64,000 nt of DNA, taken from positions 21,861-85,860 of the forward strand of contig NZ_FNOK01000042.1 in assembly GCF_900106995.1 (NCBI RefSeq). Direction: 5' to 3'. Positions within the stretch are counted from its first letter, which is position 1; each line of letters begins with the position of its first letter. Made by a program: the position numbers and the translations under genes. The notes beneath the pieces were generated by a model that worked only from the letters and a program-made list of their open reading frames with translations, was not told the DNA's origin and made no database searches. This stretch comes from Saccharopolyspora shandongensis (GTDB lineage Bacteria; Actinomycetota; Actinomycetes; Mycobacteriales; Pseudonocardiaceae). Positions 32,564-42,541 of the stretch are shown here, in pieces.

Positions 32564-34189
32564 GTGCCCGGCATCCCTGAAGAACGCGCACGGAGCTATC
32601 GCGAGGCCGGGTGGTGGCGGCCCGAGACGTTGCACGAACTCGTTCTGCGCCACGGGAAAGGCCTTCCGGACAAGTGCGCGCTGGTGTCCGGTGACCGGCG
32701 GATGACCTACGAGGAGCTGGCCGCCGCCGTCGAACGCGCGGCCGGAGGGCTCTCGGCACGAGGCGTGCGGCGTGGCGACACGATCACGGTGCAGTTGCCC
32801 AACGACATCGAGTTCGTCGTACTCCTGCTCGCCCTGCTGCGGATCGGCGCGCTGCCGATGCTCCTCCTCCCGACGCTGCGGTCGTACGAGGTCGAGCGCA
32901 TCCTGAAGCTGACCGGCAGCCGCGCGATGGCGCTGCCGCACCGGACGCGTCGGTTCGACCACCTCGCGATGGTCCGCGAACTCCGCCCCCGGCACCCGAA
33001 CCTCGAGATGCTGCTGCTCGCGGGCGACGAACCGCCGTCCGGAAGCGACATCGTCGACCTGACCGAACTGTGCAGGCCAAGCGCTTCCGGCTGCGACGCG
33101 GCGCCCATCGATCGGCCACGGCCGCAGGACGCGGCTGTGCTGTTGCTCTCCAGCGGAACTTCCGGGCCGCCCAAGGTGATCGCCCGCACCCACGAGTCCC
33201 TCGGCCACATCATCCGGACCACCTCGGTGGTGAACCGGACCGACGTGAGCACCGTGTACCTCGCGGTCATGCCCGTCGCGCACGGTTTCGCCTTGTCTTG
33301 CCCGGGAATTCTGGGTGCGCTAGTCGCCGGCGGGACGGTCGTGCTCGGCAGCGCGGAGGACCCGCGTCGTGCGCTGCGCCTGATCGAGCAGGAACGGGTG
33401 ACTCATTCCGCTGCGGTGCCGGGGCTGCTAGGCCAGTGGTTGGCGGTGCTCGACGGGGAGCGTTTCGACACGTCCAGCCTCGTCGCGGTCCAGATCGGGG
33501 GCGCCAAGCTCGAACCCGCCGCGGCGGAGCGGGCGCGTTCAGTGCTGGGGCCGGTCGTGCAGCAGGTCTACGGCATGACGGAAGGCTTGATCAACGCGAC
33601 CAGTCTCGACGATCCGGCGAAGGTGGTGTCGTCCTCGCAGGGGCGCCCGGTCTCGGCCGCAGAGGAGGTGCTGATCGTCGACGACGGCGGCGAACCCGTT
33701 CCGCCCGGGCAGCCAGGGCAGCTGCTGACGCGAGGCCCGGCGACGATCGGCGGCTACTACCGGGACGCGGCGGCCACCGAAAACGCCTTCACCGCAGAAG
33801 GTTTCTACCGGACCGGCGACCTCGTCCGGCAGCTGCCGAGCGGTGATCTCCAGGTCGTCGGGCGGCTCAAGAACGTGATCAATCGCGGCGGCGAGAAGAT
33901 CTGCGCCGAGGAGCTGGAACAGCTCGTCCGGGAGCTGGCCAACATCGCCGAGGTGGCGGCCGTCGCCGGCCCGCACCCGATGCACGGCGAGATCGTGTGC
34001 CTCTACGTGGTGCCGGCCGGCGACGTCGTCCCGGAACTGCGGGAAGTGCGCCTGCACCTGGAATCCCGCGGGGTGGCCCGGTACAAGATGCCCGAGCGGC
34101 TGGAGCTCCTCGACGCGATGCCGCTGATCGGGATGGGCAAGCTCGACCGCGCCGCCCTGCGCGAAGCCGCGGCGGCGGCGCGGTCATAG
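32564..34189 (+). CDS. DhbE-like acyl-AMP ligase
   Basis: A 541-aa adenylation enzyme close to aryl-acid ligases such as DhbE and EntE: activates a carboxylate with ATP and loads it on a carrier. P-loop LLSSGTSGPPKV at residues 194-204, QQVYGMTEGLINATSLDDPAKV, FYRTGDLVRQLPSGDLQVVGR and the catalytic Lys near the C-terminus (GMGKLDRAAL). Aryl-acid enzymes have an Asn (PAAHN) that binds the ortho hydroxyl; here the segment reads PVAHG (Gly241), so the substrate may not be salicylate or 2,3-dihydroxybenzoate. GTG start one base after the ACP stop. It overlaps the convergent methyltransferase by 6 bp. Confidence 0.88.
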   Translation: MPGIPEERARSYREAGWWRPETLHELVLRHGKGLPDKCALVSGDRRMTYEELAAAVERAAGGLSARGVRRGDTITVQLPNDIEFVVLLLALLRIGALPMLLLPTLRSYEVERILKLTGSRAMALPHRTRRFDHLAMVRELRPRHPNLEMLLLAGDEPPSGSDIVDLTELCRPSASGCDAAPIDRPRPQDAAVLLLSSGTSGPPKVIARTHESLGHIIRTTSVVNRTDVSTVYLAVMPVAHGFALSCPGILGALVAGGTVVLGSAEDPRRALRLIEQERVTHSAAVPGLLGQWLAVLDGERFDTSSLVAVQIGGAKLEPAAAERARSVLGPVVQQVYGMTEGLINATSLDDPAKVVSSSQGRPVSAAEEVLIVDDGGEPVPPGQPGQLLTRGPATIGGYYRDAAATENAFTAEGFYRTGDLVRQLPSGDLQVVGRLKNVINRGGEKICAEELEQLVRELANIAEVAAVAGPHPMHGEIVCLYVVPAGDVVPELREVRLHLESRGVARYKMPERLELLDAMPLIGMGKLDRAALREAAAAARS

Positions 34190-34915
34190 CCGGTTCGTGG
34201 CGGTGATCTCCAGGAGCTGGAAGGTGACCGGGGCGTTCCCGGTCCGGTGCGTCGCCCGCTGCATCTCGGTGGCGCGCAGTCCCATCCGCGCCGCGAGCGC
34301 TCGCAGCCGCGCGATGTCGCCGAGGCTGTTGAAGCCGAGGAACAGCCGCCCGTTCTCGGTCAGCCGCGCTATCCCTTCCCGGAGATAGCGTTTGTGCGCG
34401 GCGTAGCCGGGGTCGAAGATCGCGCGCTGCGTGGGAATGGTGCAGTCGAAGTCCGCCGGTGCCGGGACCACGTTGGAGTTCCAGAACACCACGTCGAAGC
34501 GCTCGTCAGGGTCCAAGGCGTCGAAGATGTCGCTGCCGAGCACCCGAACTCGGTCCGCCACCCCGTGCCGGGCGGCGTTCAGCTCGGTATTGCGCACCGC
34601 CGCCGGGACGATGTCCACTGCGGACACCGAGGCGCAGCCGTGCAACGCCGCGTTTACCGCGATCACCCCTGCGCCGCAACCGATTTCGAGGAACTTGCCA
34701 CCGCTCGGATACGGCAACCACCGGGCGAACAGCTCGGTGGACGCCGTGTGGATCGGTGCGAACACCTCCGGCAGCAAATCCCACCGGAGCCCGAGCAGGT
34801 CGAACTCCGCCGGCCGGCCCTCGAGTTCGCCATGCCGCTGCGCCAGCCGCATGCCCACGTCGAACGACGATTGCTGAACTACTCCGGGCACCCGGGACAA
34901 TTCTCCCGTGGACAT
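34184..34915 (-). CDS. Class I SAM methyltransferase (HemK/PrmC-like)
   Basis: A 243-aa methyltransferase. FLEIGCGAGVIAVNAALHG is the SAM-binding motif; SAVDIVPAAVRNTELNAARHGV follows. Where HemK/PrmC enzymes have NPPY, this has FWNSNVVPAPADFD, so the substrate is probably not a release factor; N-methyl or small-molecule targets are possible. Convergent with the ligase gene and likely part of the same pathway, as the two ends overlap. Confidence 0.82.
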   Translation of the reverse strand: MSTGELSRVPGVVQQSSFDVGMRLAQRHGELEGRPAEFDLLGLRWDLLPEVFAPIHTASTELFARWLPYPSGGKFLEIGCGAGVIAVNAALHGCASVSAVDIVPAAVRNTELNAARHGVADRVRVLGSDIFDALDPDERFDVVFWNSNVVPAPADFDCTIPTQRAIFDPGYAAHKRYLREGIARLTENGRLFLGFNSLGDIARLRALAARMGLRATEMQRATHRTGNAPVTFQLLEITATNRL

Positions 34916-35089
34916 CTGGGAATTCTCCTAACGCACTACGGCGATCGCGATTGTTTTTTGCGTTCTTGCCCGCATCGGGCAGGAGAGGCTTCGTGGTACT
35001 CATCCTTGAGGACCACTCGGCACGCTTCAATCATCCGAGAGCATGAAAATCGTTCCCAGCAGGCGGATTCGGGCAGGCACGCGTCGAGA

Positions 35090-35986
35090 TCAGGAGGTGT
35101 GCGCGAGGATCGCCCGGGCGAGCGGTTCGTGCACCTGCGGCGGCAGTGTGTGGCCCATGCCCTCGACCACCAGCAGCTCGGCGCCCGCGATCTCCTCGGC
35201 GATCAGCGCTCCGTGGCCCGGCTTCGCCGGTTCGTGCGTGCCCTCGATGACCAGCGTCGGCGCCTCGATCCGGGCGAGCGCGCCGACCGGCTCGAAGGTG
35301 GAGTCGGACATCGCGGCGAGCCGGTGGTTGGCGACCGTCGCGGGATCGCGGTCCCGGTCGAAGATGTGCTCCTCCAACCGCCGCTGCTCGTCCTCGTCGA
35401 ACGGGATCGCCGGGCCGTGCAGCACCCGCGCGGTCTCGATCGCGAAGTCGATCTGGGACCGCCGGTCGGGCGCGGGCGGGCTCACCGCGGCCCTGCCGAA
35501 GTGCTCGATGAACTCCCGGTTGGGGCGGGGGAGCTCACCTGGCCGCGGCTCCTCGCCCATCAGCGCGCGCATCAGCGTGACGCCTTCCCCGCGGCCGAGC
35601 GGCGAAGACCCGATCACGGTGAGGGACAGCACCCGCTCCGGCTGCTCGGCCGCGATCCACTGGCCGAGCAGCCCGCCGGCGGAGTGGCCGACGATGTGCG
35701 CCCGGTCGATGCCGTACGCGTCGAGCACCGCCAGGACGTCGTCCTTGATGTCGGCCCAGGTGTAGGGATCGGCCTCGAAGTCGATCGCGCTGGACCTCCC
35801 GGTGTCCCGGTGGTCGTACCGGATGACCCGGCGGCCCGCGGCGGCGAGCCGGCCGACGAGGCCGTCCGGCCAGAGCACGCCCTGCGACATCGAGCCCATC
35901 ACCAGCAGCACCGGCGGGTGGGCCGGGTCGCCGAACTCCTCGGTCCACAGCTCGACGTTCCCGTTGGTGATCATGCGTTCGGTCAT
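35090..35986 (-). CDS. Alpha/beta hydrolase
   Basis: A 298-aa cytoplasmic hydrolase. The oxyanion region PPVLLVMGSMSQGVLWPDGLV and YDHRDTGRSSAIDFEA lead to the nucleophile elbow IVGHSAGGLLGQWIA (Ser in GHSAG); the catalytic His is in VEGMGHTLPPQ. The family includes esterases and haloperoxidase-like enzymes related to aclacinomycin methylesterase RdmC. ATG 35986 has an AAGGAG site. It lies 104 bp downstream of the divergent LAL regulator's end, same strand. Confidence 0.9.
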   Translation of the reverse strand: MTERMITNGNVELWTEEFGDPAHPPVLLVMGSMSQGVLWPDGLVGRLAAAGRRVIRYDHRDTGRSSAIDFEADPYTWADIKDDVLAVLDAYGIDRAHIVGHSAGGLLGQWIAAEQPERVLSLTVIGSSPLGRGEGVTLMRALMGEEPRPGELPRPNREFIEHFGRAAVSPPAPDRRSQIDFAIETARVLHGPAIPFDEDEQRRLEEHIFDRDRDPATVANHRLAAMSDSTFEPVGALARIEAPTLVIEGTHEPAKPGHGALIAEEIAGAELLVVEGMGHTLPPQVHEPLARAILAHTS

Positions 35987-36089
35987 GCGTTGCTCCTTCG
36001 CGTTCTCGGTGAGGAGAAGCTTGGTCCAGTGCGCGGCCGGTGCCATCCGTAGGACCACTGGGCACGTGCCGGCCAGTACCGGGATCGGC

Positions 36090-38813
36090 TCACCGGGCGG
36101 CGTTGACCAGGCGGGACAGCTCCGTGCGGGAGGCGACGCCGAGCTTCGGGTAGACCTTGTAGAGGTGGTACTCGACGGTTCGGGGGCTCAGGAAGAGGCG
36201 GGCCGCCACCTCCTTGTTGGACACACCGTCCGCGACCAACCGCGCGATGCGCAGCTCCTGCGGGGTGAGCGTGCTCAGGGCGTCGACCTCGTGCCGCGTC
36301 GCGGACTCGCCGGCGGCGCGCAGCTCGTCGTGCGCGCGAACCGCCCACGGCTCGGCGCCTAGTCGCTGGAAGGTCTCCAACGCGGTGCGCAGCGGCAGGC
36401 GCGCGTCGCCTCCCCGATGCGCGCGACGGAGGCGTTCCCCGTAGAGGAGCGAGGTTCGGGCCTCCTCGAACGGCGAACCGCCGTCTCCCGCGTGCAGGCG
36501 CAGCGCCTCCTCGTACAGCGGGAGCGCCTCCTCGCCGTCCTCGGTGACAAGTGCACGGCAGCGGGCGAGCAGCGCCTGTGACTCCGCAGTGCGCGCGTTC
36601 GCCATCCAGCGCTCGTACGCCGCTAGCGCGGTGCGTGCGGCGGCCGGCTCGCCACAACCGATTGCGGCCTCGACGCGGTCGGGAGTGGAGCGCAGGGTCG
36701 TGACCGGGTGCCCCGCCCCGGGGCCGGCGCCCGCCAGCGACTCGAAACGGCCGTGCGCCGCCGCGAAACGCCCCAGGCCGAGGTCGAGGATTCCCAGGGC
36801 GTAGCTCGCGACGCTCGCCTGCAGCCCGATGCGGTGCGGGATGGCGATGGCCAGGGCCTCCCGCGCGTAGCGCTCGCAGTCGGCTTCCCGGCCCCGGGCG
36901 GCCGCGACCACCGCGAGGTTGGCCAGGTGACCGGCGGTGGAGTTGGTGTACCCGGCGTCGCGCGCTAGCGCGAGCCCTTCCTCGGAGATCGCGGCGCCGA
37001 GGGCGAGGCGGCCGCTGATGCGCTCGGCCCGGGCCACGATCTCCAGGACCATCGGCAGCTGCCCGGTCATGCCGGAGACGCGGGCCACCTGGCCGGCGCG
37101 GATGATGTACTCGGCCGCGCTGTCGATCTCACCCAGCTCACCGGCCGCGACCGACGCCCACAGCAGCCGGTCGGCACGGTCGAGCCCATCGGTGCGCGCG
37201 AGCGCGCCGCGCAGCAACGGCACGCCCCGCTCAGCATCGCCGGTGTGCAGCGCCGCCACGCCGACGAGGATGTCCCGCAAGAACGGATCGGTGTCCTCGT
37301 AGGTCTCCGCGAACCGGCCGATCTGCACGGTCGCGGCGACGTCACCGACGTTGGCGGCGGCCTCGGCGGCGTCGCCCAGCATCTGAAGAGCGCGGGCGGG
37401 ATCGGCTTCTCTGGCACGCTGCGCGCCTTCGGTGAACACGCGCTGAGCTGCGGCGGCGTCGCCCGAGGTGAGCTCGAAGCGGCCGTGCAGCTGCGCGAGT
37501 TCGGCGAGCAGGCGCGGGTCGTCGGTCAGCTCCCGTGCCTCGGCCAGGCAGCTCTCCGCCCGCCCCGGCAGCCCGCCCAGCCAGGCCGCCGTCGCCGCAT
37601 CGGTGAGCCGCCGGGCCCGCACCGGCGGTTCGGGCGTGAGCTCCGCCGACCGAGCCAGCGCGGCGGCCGCGTCGGCGAAACCACCTCGCGCCCGGGCCCT
37701 TTCGCCTGCCTCGGCGAGCTGGTCGGCGACTTGCGCGTCCCGCCCGGCCGTCGCGGTGGCCCGGTGCCAGGCCCGCCGATCGAGCTCTCCGGCCTCCGCC
37801 AACGCCTCCGCCAGCGCCGCGTGCACGGCCTGCCGCTGTGCGAAGGTCGCCGCCGCGTACACCGCGGACCGGACCAGCGGATGCCGGAACCGGACCGACG
37901 AGCCCTCGACGATGATCAGCCCGACGGTCTCGGCCGCCTCCAGCGCGGCCGTCGAATCGTCGCCGAGCCGGGCCGCCGCACCGAGCACCAAGCCGAGCTC
38001 GCCGGAACCTTCGGCGGCCGCGACCAGGAGCACGAGCCGAGTCGACTCGGGCAGTTCCGCCACCTGGCGGCCGAACAGCTCGACCCCGGCGCCGACCGGC
38101 AGCGGATCGGGGAGCGGCACCCGCCCGGCGAGCTGGTCGGGCGTCAGCGCCCCGGCGACCTCCCGCAGCGCCAGCGGATTGCCGCCGGTCAACGCGGCCA
38201 GGCGCTCGTTCACGGCAGCCGAGGGAACAGCGGTGGAACACCCGGCGAGCAGCTCGCCCGAGCTCTTCTCGTCGAGGCCACCGACGCGCAGCTCCGGGAT
38301 GTCGCGCACGACCAGTCCAGCGCTGTCGCGGACGGCGATCAGCACCGCCACGCCGTGGGTGTGCAGCCGCCGGACCGCGAAGAGGATCGCGTCGGCCGAC
38401 GCCCGGTCGAACCACTGGAAGTCGTCGACGAGGCAGAGCAGACCGCCGTCGGCGGCGGCCTCGGCCAGCAGCGAGAGAACTCCGGCGGAGACGAGGAACC
38501 GCGCGTCCTCGGCCGGCGGAGCCGCCAGGCCCAGCGCGCCGCGGACGGCGTCGCGCTGCGGCTCGGGCAGGGCGTCCAGCAGATCGGTCACCGGAAGCAG
38601 GAGCTGGTGCAGGGCGGCGAAGGCCAGGTCCGCCTCCGGCTCGGCCCCGGTGGCCCGGAGCACGCGCATCGGCGCAGCGGCGGCGTAGTCCAGCAAGGCC
38701 GACTTCCCGGCACCGGCCTCGCCACGCAGAACCAGAGCCCGGCCGGTGCCGCCCCGAGCCGCGCCGGTCAACTCATCGATAGCGGCCTGCTCCACCGCGC
38801 GCCCGTACAACAC
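36090..38813 (-). CDS. LAL-type LuxR family regulator with ATPase domain
   Basis: A 907-aa large ATP-binding LuxR-type transcription factor. N-terminus VLYGRAVEQAAIDELTGAA, Walker A LRGEAGAGKSALLDYA, Walker B-like LLCLVDDFQWFDRASADA, a TPR-like helical middle, and a C-terminal LuxR HTH (LTPQELRIARLVADGVSNKEVAARLFLSPRTVEYHLYKVYPKLGV). LALs are usually pathway activators for secondary metabolism or carbon use. The GTG at 38813 matches the family's usual start; the frame extends to 39068 but that part overlaps the hemerythrin promoter. It could activate the adjacent hydrolase or the acyl cluster (inference). Confidence 0.92.
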   Translation of the reverse strand: MLYGRAVEQAAIDELTGAARGGTGRALVLRGEAGAGKSALLDYAAAAPMRVLRATGAEPEADLAFAALHQLLLPVTDLLDALPEPQRDAVRGALGLAAPPAEDARFLVSAGVLSLLAEAAADGGLLCLVDDFQWFDRASADAILFAVRRLHTHGVAVLIAVRDSAGLVVRDIPELRVGGLDEKSSGELLAGCSTAVPSAAVNERLAALTGGNPLALREVAGALTPDQLAGRVPLPDPLPVGAGVELFGRQVAELPESTRLVLLVAAAEGSGELGLVLGAAARLGDDSTAALEAAETVGLIIVEGSSVRFRHPLVRSAVYAAATFAQRQAVHAALAEALAEAGELDRRAWHRATATAGRDAQVADQLAEAGERARARGGFADAAAALARSAELTPEPPVRARRLTDAATAAWLGGLPGRAESCLAEARELTDDPRLLAELAQLHGRFELTSGDAAAAQRVFTEGAQRAREADPARALQMLGDAAEAAANVGDVAATVQIGRFAETYEDTDPFLRDILVGVAALHTGDAERGVPLLRGALARTDGLDRADRLLWASVAAGELGEIDSAAEYIIRAGQVARVSGMTGQLPMVLEIVARAERISGRLALGAAISEEGLALARDAGYTNSTAGHLANLAVVAAARGREADCERYAREALAIAIPHRIGLQASVASYALGILDLGLGRFAAAHGRFESLAGAGPGAGHPVTTLRSTPDRVEAAIGCGEPAAARTALAAYERWMANARTAESQALLARCRALVTEDGEEALPLYEEALRLHAGDGGSPFEEARTSLLYGERLRRAHRGGDARLPLRTALETFQRLGAEPWAVRAHDELRAAGESATRHEVDALSTLTPQELRIARLVADGVSNKEVAARLFLSPRTVEYHLYKVYPKLGVASRTELSRLVNAAR

Positions 38814-39021
38814 GAGGCGATTCTCCAGCAGGTGATGGACCCGACGAGCCGGAGGTACCGGGGTGCCGGACCGGGCGGATCCTTTCGGCCGCGTCGGAAC
38901 CGGCGACGCCGCTGATCGAAATCGGCTCCAGCCCGGCACGAGCAAGATCGCTATCGTTTGTCCAGGCGGCCGCCCGTGCATCCGGCGGTCGAGCGGGGAG
39001 ACGTCCGATCCGAGGAGGAGC

Positions 39022-39540
39022 ATGGCTGGGAGTTCCGAGGCGCGCAGCCGCCTCACCGCCTTCGGCAACCAGTTGATCGAAGTGCACGTCTGGCTGCGCG
39101 AGCAACTGGAAGACCTCCGGGACGACGTCGACGACTACTTCGACGGCAAGGGCCTCCCGTCGCGTGATCTGCGCGCCCACTGCCTGTCCTTCTGCTCGGC
39201 CCTCACGCGCCACCACACCGGCGAGGACCGCGGCGCGTTCCCGGTGATCGCCGACGAGCACCCCGAACTCCGCAAGGTGATCTCGGAGCTGAAGACGGAC
39301 CACAACCGGATCGACTGGATCCTGGGGAACCTGGAGAAGCTGCTCGGAAACCTCCCGGAGACCCCGGACCCGGCGACGGCGGCGAACGTGCGCGCGGAGC
39401 TGGAGGGCCTGTCGGCGATCATGGAAACGCACTTCATCTACGAGGAGAAGAAGCTGATCTCCGTCCTGAACTCGATGAACGTCCCAGGATGGCGAGAAGA
39501 CAAGCCGGACTTCCTCCTGACCGAAGACGACGACGAGTAG
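39022..39540 (+). CDS. Hemerythrin-like HHE domain protein
   Basis: A 172-aa four-helix protein that should bind a di-iron centre. Ligands fit HVWLREQLEDL, ALTRHHTGEDRGAFP, KTDHNRIDWIL and METHFIYEEKKL. Bacterial HHE proteins sense or bind O2 or NO, or store iron. The ATG has a GAGGAGGAG site. Divergent from the LAL regulator. Confidence 0.9.
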   Translation: MAGSSEARSRLTAFGNQLIEVHVWLREQLEDLRDDVDDYFDGKGLPSRDLRAHCLSFCSALTRHHTGEDRGAFPVIADEHPELRKVISELKTDHNRIDWILGNLEKLLGNLPETPDPATAANVRAELEGLSAIMETHFIYEEKKLISVLNSMNVPGWREDKPDFLLTEDDDE

Positions 39541-39847
39541 CGGCCGAGGGCGCAGCCACCGATCCGCTTCCATCGAGTGGCCGGTCACCGTGCTTGAGTT
39601 CAGGGACCGATCAACTGACGCGGATGAAGTCATCACGCGGTTGGTCCTGTTCGCGGGCGAGACGGCTGGGCTGGAGAGCGCACGGCTCCCGGATGTTGCT
39701 GATCTTCCACTTGCCGTCGTGAGCAGGGATGCGACGCGGCCACTTGGCGGGGGTGTGGGGCCGGTGATCAGGGCTCAGTGGCGGATCGACGTGATCCGGC
39801 GCTGCTGCCAGGCTTGGCGGGACGTCGCGGTCCAGGGAGTGGTTCCT
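39541..39847. other. Leader region of the propeller gene, no gene seen
   Basis: About 300 bp. The downstream frame is open back to 39590 but lacks coding features before the signal peptide at 39848. No repeat or RNA was recognised. Confidence 0.4.
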
Positions 39848-41437
39848 ATGCGCCGGGCACCCGGATGGTCGGTCGTGTTGTGCGCTGCCGTGGTTCTCGG
39901 CAGCACGGCGAGCGCCACGGCCAGCGAGGACGTGGGTGTCGGCCGCGGCGACTGGCCGAGCTGGCAGGGCGATCTCGCCGGGTCGCGGTTCAACGAAGCT
40001 GAGCACCGGATCACGCCGGACACCGTCGGCGGGCTGAAGCTCAAGTGGGCGTTCGCGTATCCGAAGACCGGGGCGTGGGTGAAGAGCCAGCCCGCCGTGG
40101 TCGGCGACGACGTGTTCTTCGGCGGACCGGACCAGCAGTTCTACGCGGTCGATGCGCGCAGCGGAAAGCTGAAGTGGCGGTTCGACCTGACCTCGGTGGC
40201 CCCGGGCCCGATGGACGACGTCGCGTTCAACGGGGCGACGGGACCGACCGTCGCCGAGGGCAAGGTCTTCTTCGGCGACAACCGGGGTTACGCGTACGCG
40301 CTGGATCAGCACACCGGGAAGCTGATCTGGGCGGTGGACACCGAAGACCACCCGCGCGGTTGGCACACCGGTTCGCCCCTGTACTACCAGGGCCGGATCT
40401 ACCTTGGTGCCTCCAGCGCAGAGCACGGCGGCGGTCCGGACTACCCGTGCTGCACCTTCCGAGGCCACATCGACTCGCTCGACGCCGCGACCGGGGCGCT
40501 GATGTGGCGCTACTACACCGTTCCCGAACCGCAGGCCGTCGGAACCTGGCCCAGCGGCGCGACCCGCTACGAGCCCTCCGGAGCGGGCGTGTGGGGTTCG
40601 CCGGTCATCGACGAAGCGACCGGCACGCTGTACGTGGGCACAGGGCAGAACTACTCGGGGAACGGCGGGGACTTCGACACCCTGCTCGCATTGGACGCAC
40701 TCGACGGCACGCTGCGGTGGAAGCAGCAGGTCACCGACGCCGACAGCTGGCGGGATCTGTGCAACGTCCCCGATTCGGAGGGCTACTGCCCAGGCCTGAA
40801 GGACAACACGGCGCTGGATTTCGACCTGGGGGCGGCGCCGAACCTCTTCCCGGTGCAGGGTCGAATGCTGGTGGGCGTCGGCCAGAAGAGCGGCGTTTAC
40901 CACGCCTTCGACGCGCAGACCGGCGAGGTGCGCTGGCGCCGGCAGCTGTCGGTCCCCGCGCCGCTCGGCGGTGCCACCGGCATTCAGTGGGGAAGCAGCT
41001 ACGACGGCCAGAACCTCTACGTGGCAACGTACTTCGCCGAACCCGGCACGCTGAACGCGCTGGATCCGGCCACCGGAGAGGTGGTGTGGACAACGCCCAA
41101 CCCGGCCAACGGCTGCGATTGGGGTGGCGCGGCGGCGTATCCCGACCAGTGCGTGCTGGCGCACACGCCGGCCGTCACGTCCAGCCCGGGACTCGTCTAC
41201 GAAGGCAGCACCGACGGCAAGATGCGGGTGTACGCGGCATCCACGGGCGAAGTGCTGTGGGAGTACGACACCGTCCGGGACTTCGCCGGCACCAACGGGT
41301 TGATCGGGCGAGGGGGCTCGGTTTCCGGCAATGGTGGCGCGGTCGTCGCGAACGGAACGCTCTACGTCCAGGCCGGGTACTTCCCGATGTATCCCAGCGG
41401 CCGCGGCAACGTGCTACTGGCATTCGACGTGTCCTAG
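39848..41437 (+). CDS. Secreted PQQ-type beta-propeller dehydrogenase-like protein
   Basis: A 529-aa exported quinoprotein-like propeller. Signal peptide (WSVVLCAAVVLGSTASATAS), then DWPSWQGDLAGSRFNEAEHRITPDTV, the family opening, and repeated W-motifs (DARSGKLKWRFDL, DQHTGKLIWAVD, DALDGTLRWKQQ, DAQTGEVRWRRQ, ASTGEVLWEYD). A vicinal Cys pair (DYPCCTFRGHID) lies in the active-site region. It resembles polyvinyl-alcohol dehydrogenase-like proteins without the cytochrome domain. PQQ supply may depend on the pqqC at 25.1 kb. ATG with AGGGAG site. Confidence 0.85.
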   Translation: MRRAPGWSVVLCAAVVLGSTASATASEDVGVGRGDWPSWQGDLAGSRFNEAEHRITPDTVGGLKLKWAFAYPKTGAWVKSQPAVVGDDVFFGGPDQQFYAVDARSGKLKWRFDLTSVAPGPMDDVAFNGATGPTVAEGKVFFGDNRGYAYALDQHTGKLIWAVDTEDHPRGWHTGSPLYYQGRIYLGASSAEHGGGPDYPCCTFRGHIDSLDAATGALMWRYYTVPEPQAVGTWPSGATRYEPSGAGVWGSPVIDEATGTLYVGTGQNYSGNGGDFDTLLALDALDGTLRWKQQVTDADSWRDLCNVPDSEGYCPGLKDNTALDFDLGAAPNLFPVQGRMLVGVGQKSGVYHAFDAQTGEVRWRRQLSVPAPLGGATGIQWGSSYDGQNLYVATYFAEPGTLNALDPATGEVVWTTPNPANGCDWGGAAAYPDQCVLAHTPAVTSSPGLVYEGSTDGKMRVYAASTGEVLWEYDTVRDFAGTNGLIGRGGSVSGNGGAVVANGTLYVQAGYFPMYPSGRGNVLLAFDVS

Positions 41438-41620
41438 AGATCCTGTCCGCCGATAGTCCACTGTATACTCTTGATTTGTACTCAACATGGCGTTTTGCAA
41501 GGAAAACAGCCGATTAGAGCTGCAATGCAGTGGTCGCTGGGCAGAGCTCGTCCGCGTTCGGTCTTTGTCGTTGGCACGTCCAGGTCGCTTCCGTTCGGTG
41601 CACGTGGCACAGTCTTGACC

Positions 41621-42541
41621 ATGTCGCTGGGTGATTTGCCGTCCTGGTTGCCGGGCTGGTGCGTGGACCAGTTGGGCGACGAGCCGGTCGGTGTTCTGTT
41701 CGAGGTGCGGTCGATTTCGGCGGTGCTCGGACTGCGATTGGCCGACGGGCGTGACGTCGTGGTGAAGGCGAGGGAGGACGACGGCCGCGCCGCGTCGTGC
41801 GTTGTTGCGCAGGCCCGGTTGGCGGAGCGGGGATTTCCGTGCCCCCTGCCGCTCACGCCCGCGCTCGGCGTCGGTGCGCTGACTGTTCACGCCGAGGAAT
41901 CCCGGCCCGGCGGTGAACTGCTGCGCGGAGATTCGCAGGATGTCGCCGTGAGCTGCGCGGCGGTGTTCGCCCGGCTGATGGCCGAACTGGCCGACGTGAC
42001 CGTCGCACCGCCGCTGCCGAATCCGCGCTGGGCGCGTTGGGACCACGCGGATGCCGGGCTGTGGCCGGCGATCGAGTTCCTCGACGAGCGAGATCAGAAC
42101 GCCGTGCCCGCGTACGTCGTCGACACGGCCGACCGGGCCCGCAAGCGGTTGCTGGCCGCCGACCTGCCGTGCGTGCTGGGCCACGCCGACTTCGAAGCGC
42201 AGAACCTCCGCTGGCGCGACGGCCAGGTGTGGGCCGTGCACGACTGGGACAGCCTGGCGTGGCAGCCGGAGGCGGCGCTGGCGGGCGCGGCGTGCGGGGC
42301 GTTCGCCAGCGCATCGCCACCGACCCTGGCTCCGATCGAGAGCTCCGCCGCGTTCTTGGCGGCTTACCAAGACTTTCGGGGGCGCCGGTTCACCGCGGAG
42401 GAGCAGGAGATCGTGTGGGCGGCCAGCCTGTGGCCGGCCGTGCACAACGCCCGCTGGGAGGCCCTGCACGGCGATCCTCCGGTGGCTTGTGACGCCGTCC
42501 GCGCCCAGTCAGCCGAACGCCTCCGCCGAGCGAACGCCTGA
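41621..42541 (+). CDS. APH-fold phosphotransferase
   Basis: A 306-aa aminoglycoside phosphotransferase-like kinase. The catalytic loop is VLGHADFEAQNLRW (HxDxxxxN) and the metal-binding DWD is in AVHDWDSLAWQPEAAL. Such proteins phosphorylate antibiotics, choline or sugars; no substrate can be assigned. The ATG at 41621 is preferred; an upstream in-frame ATG at 41471 region lacks conserved sequence. Confidence 0.82.
   Translation: MSLGDLPSWLPGWCVDQLGDEPVGVLFEVRSISAVLGLRLADGRDVVVKAREDDGRAASCVVAQARLAERGFPCPLPLTPALGVGALTVHAEESRPGGELLRGDSQDVAVSCAAVFARLMAELADVTVAPPLPNPRWARWDHADAGLWPAIEFLDERDQNAVPAYVVDTADRARKRLLAADLPCVLGHADFEAQNLRWRDGQVWAVHDWDSLAWQPEAALAGAACGAFASASPPTLAPIESSAAFLAAYQDFRGRRFTAEEQEIVWAASLWPAVHNARWEALHGDPPVACDAVRAQSAERLRRANA

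Noticed and set aside
36090..39068. Longer 992-aa version of the LAL regulator
   Set aside because: The first 85 codons overlap the hemerythrin gene start and promoter and lack LAL similarity; GTG 38813 matches the family start.
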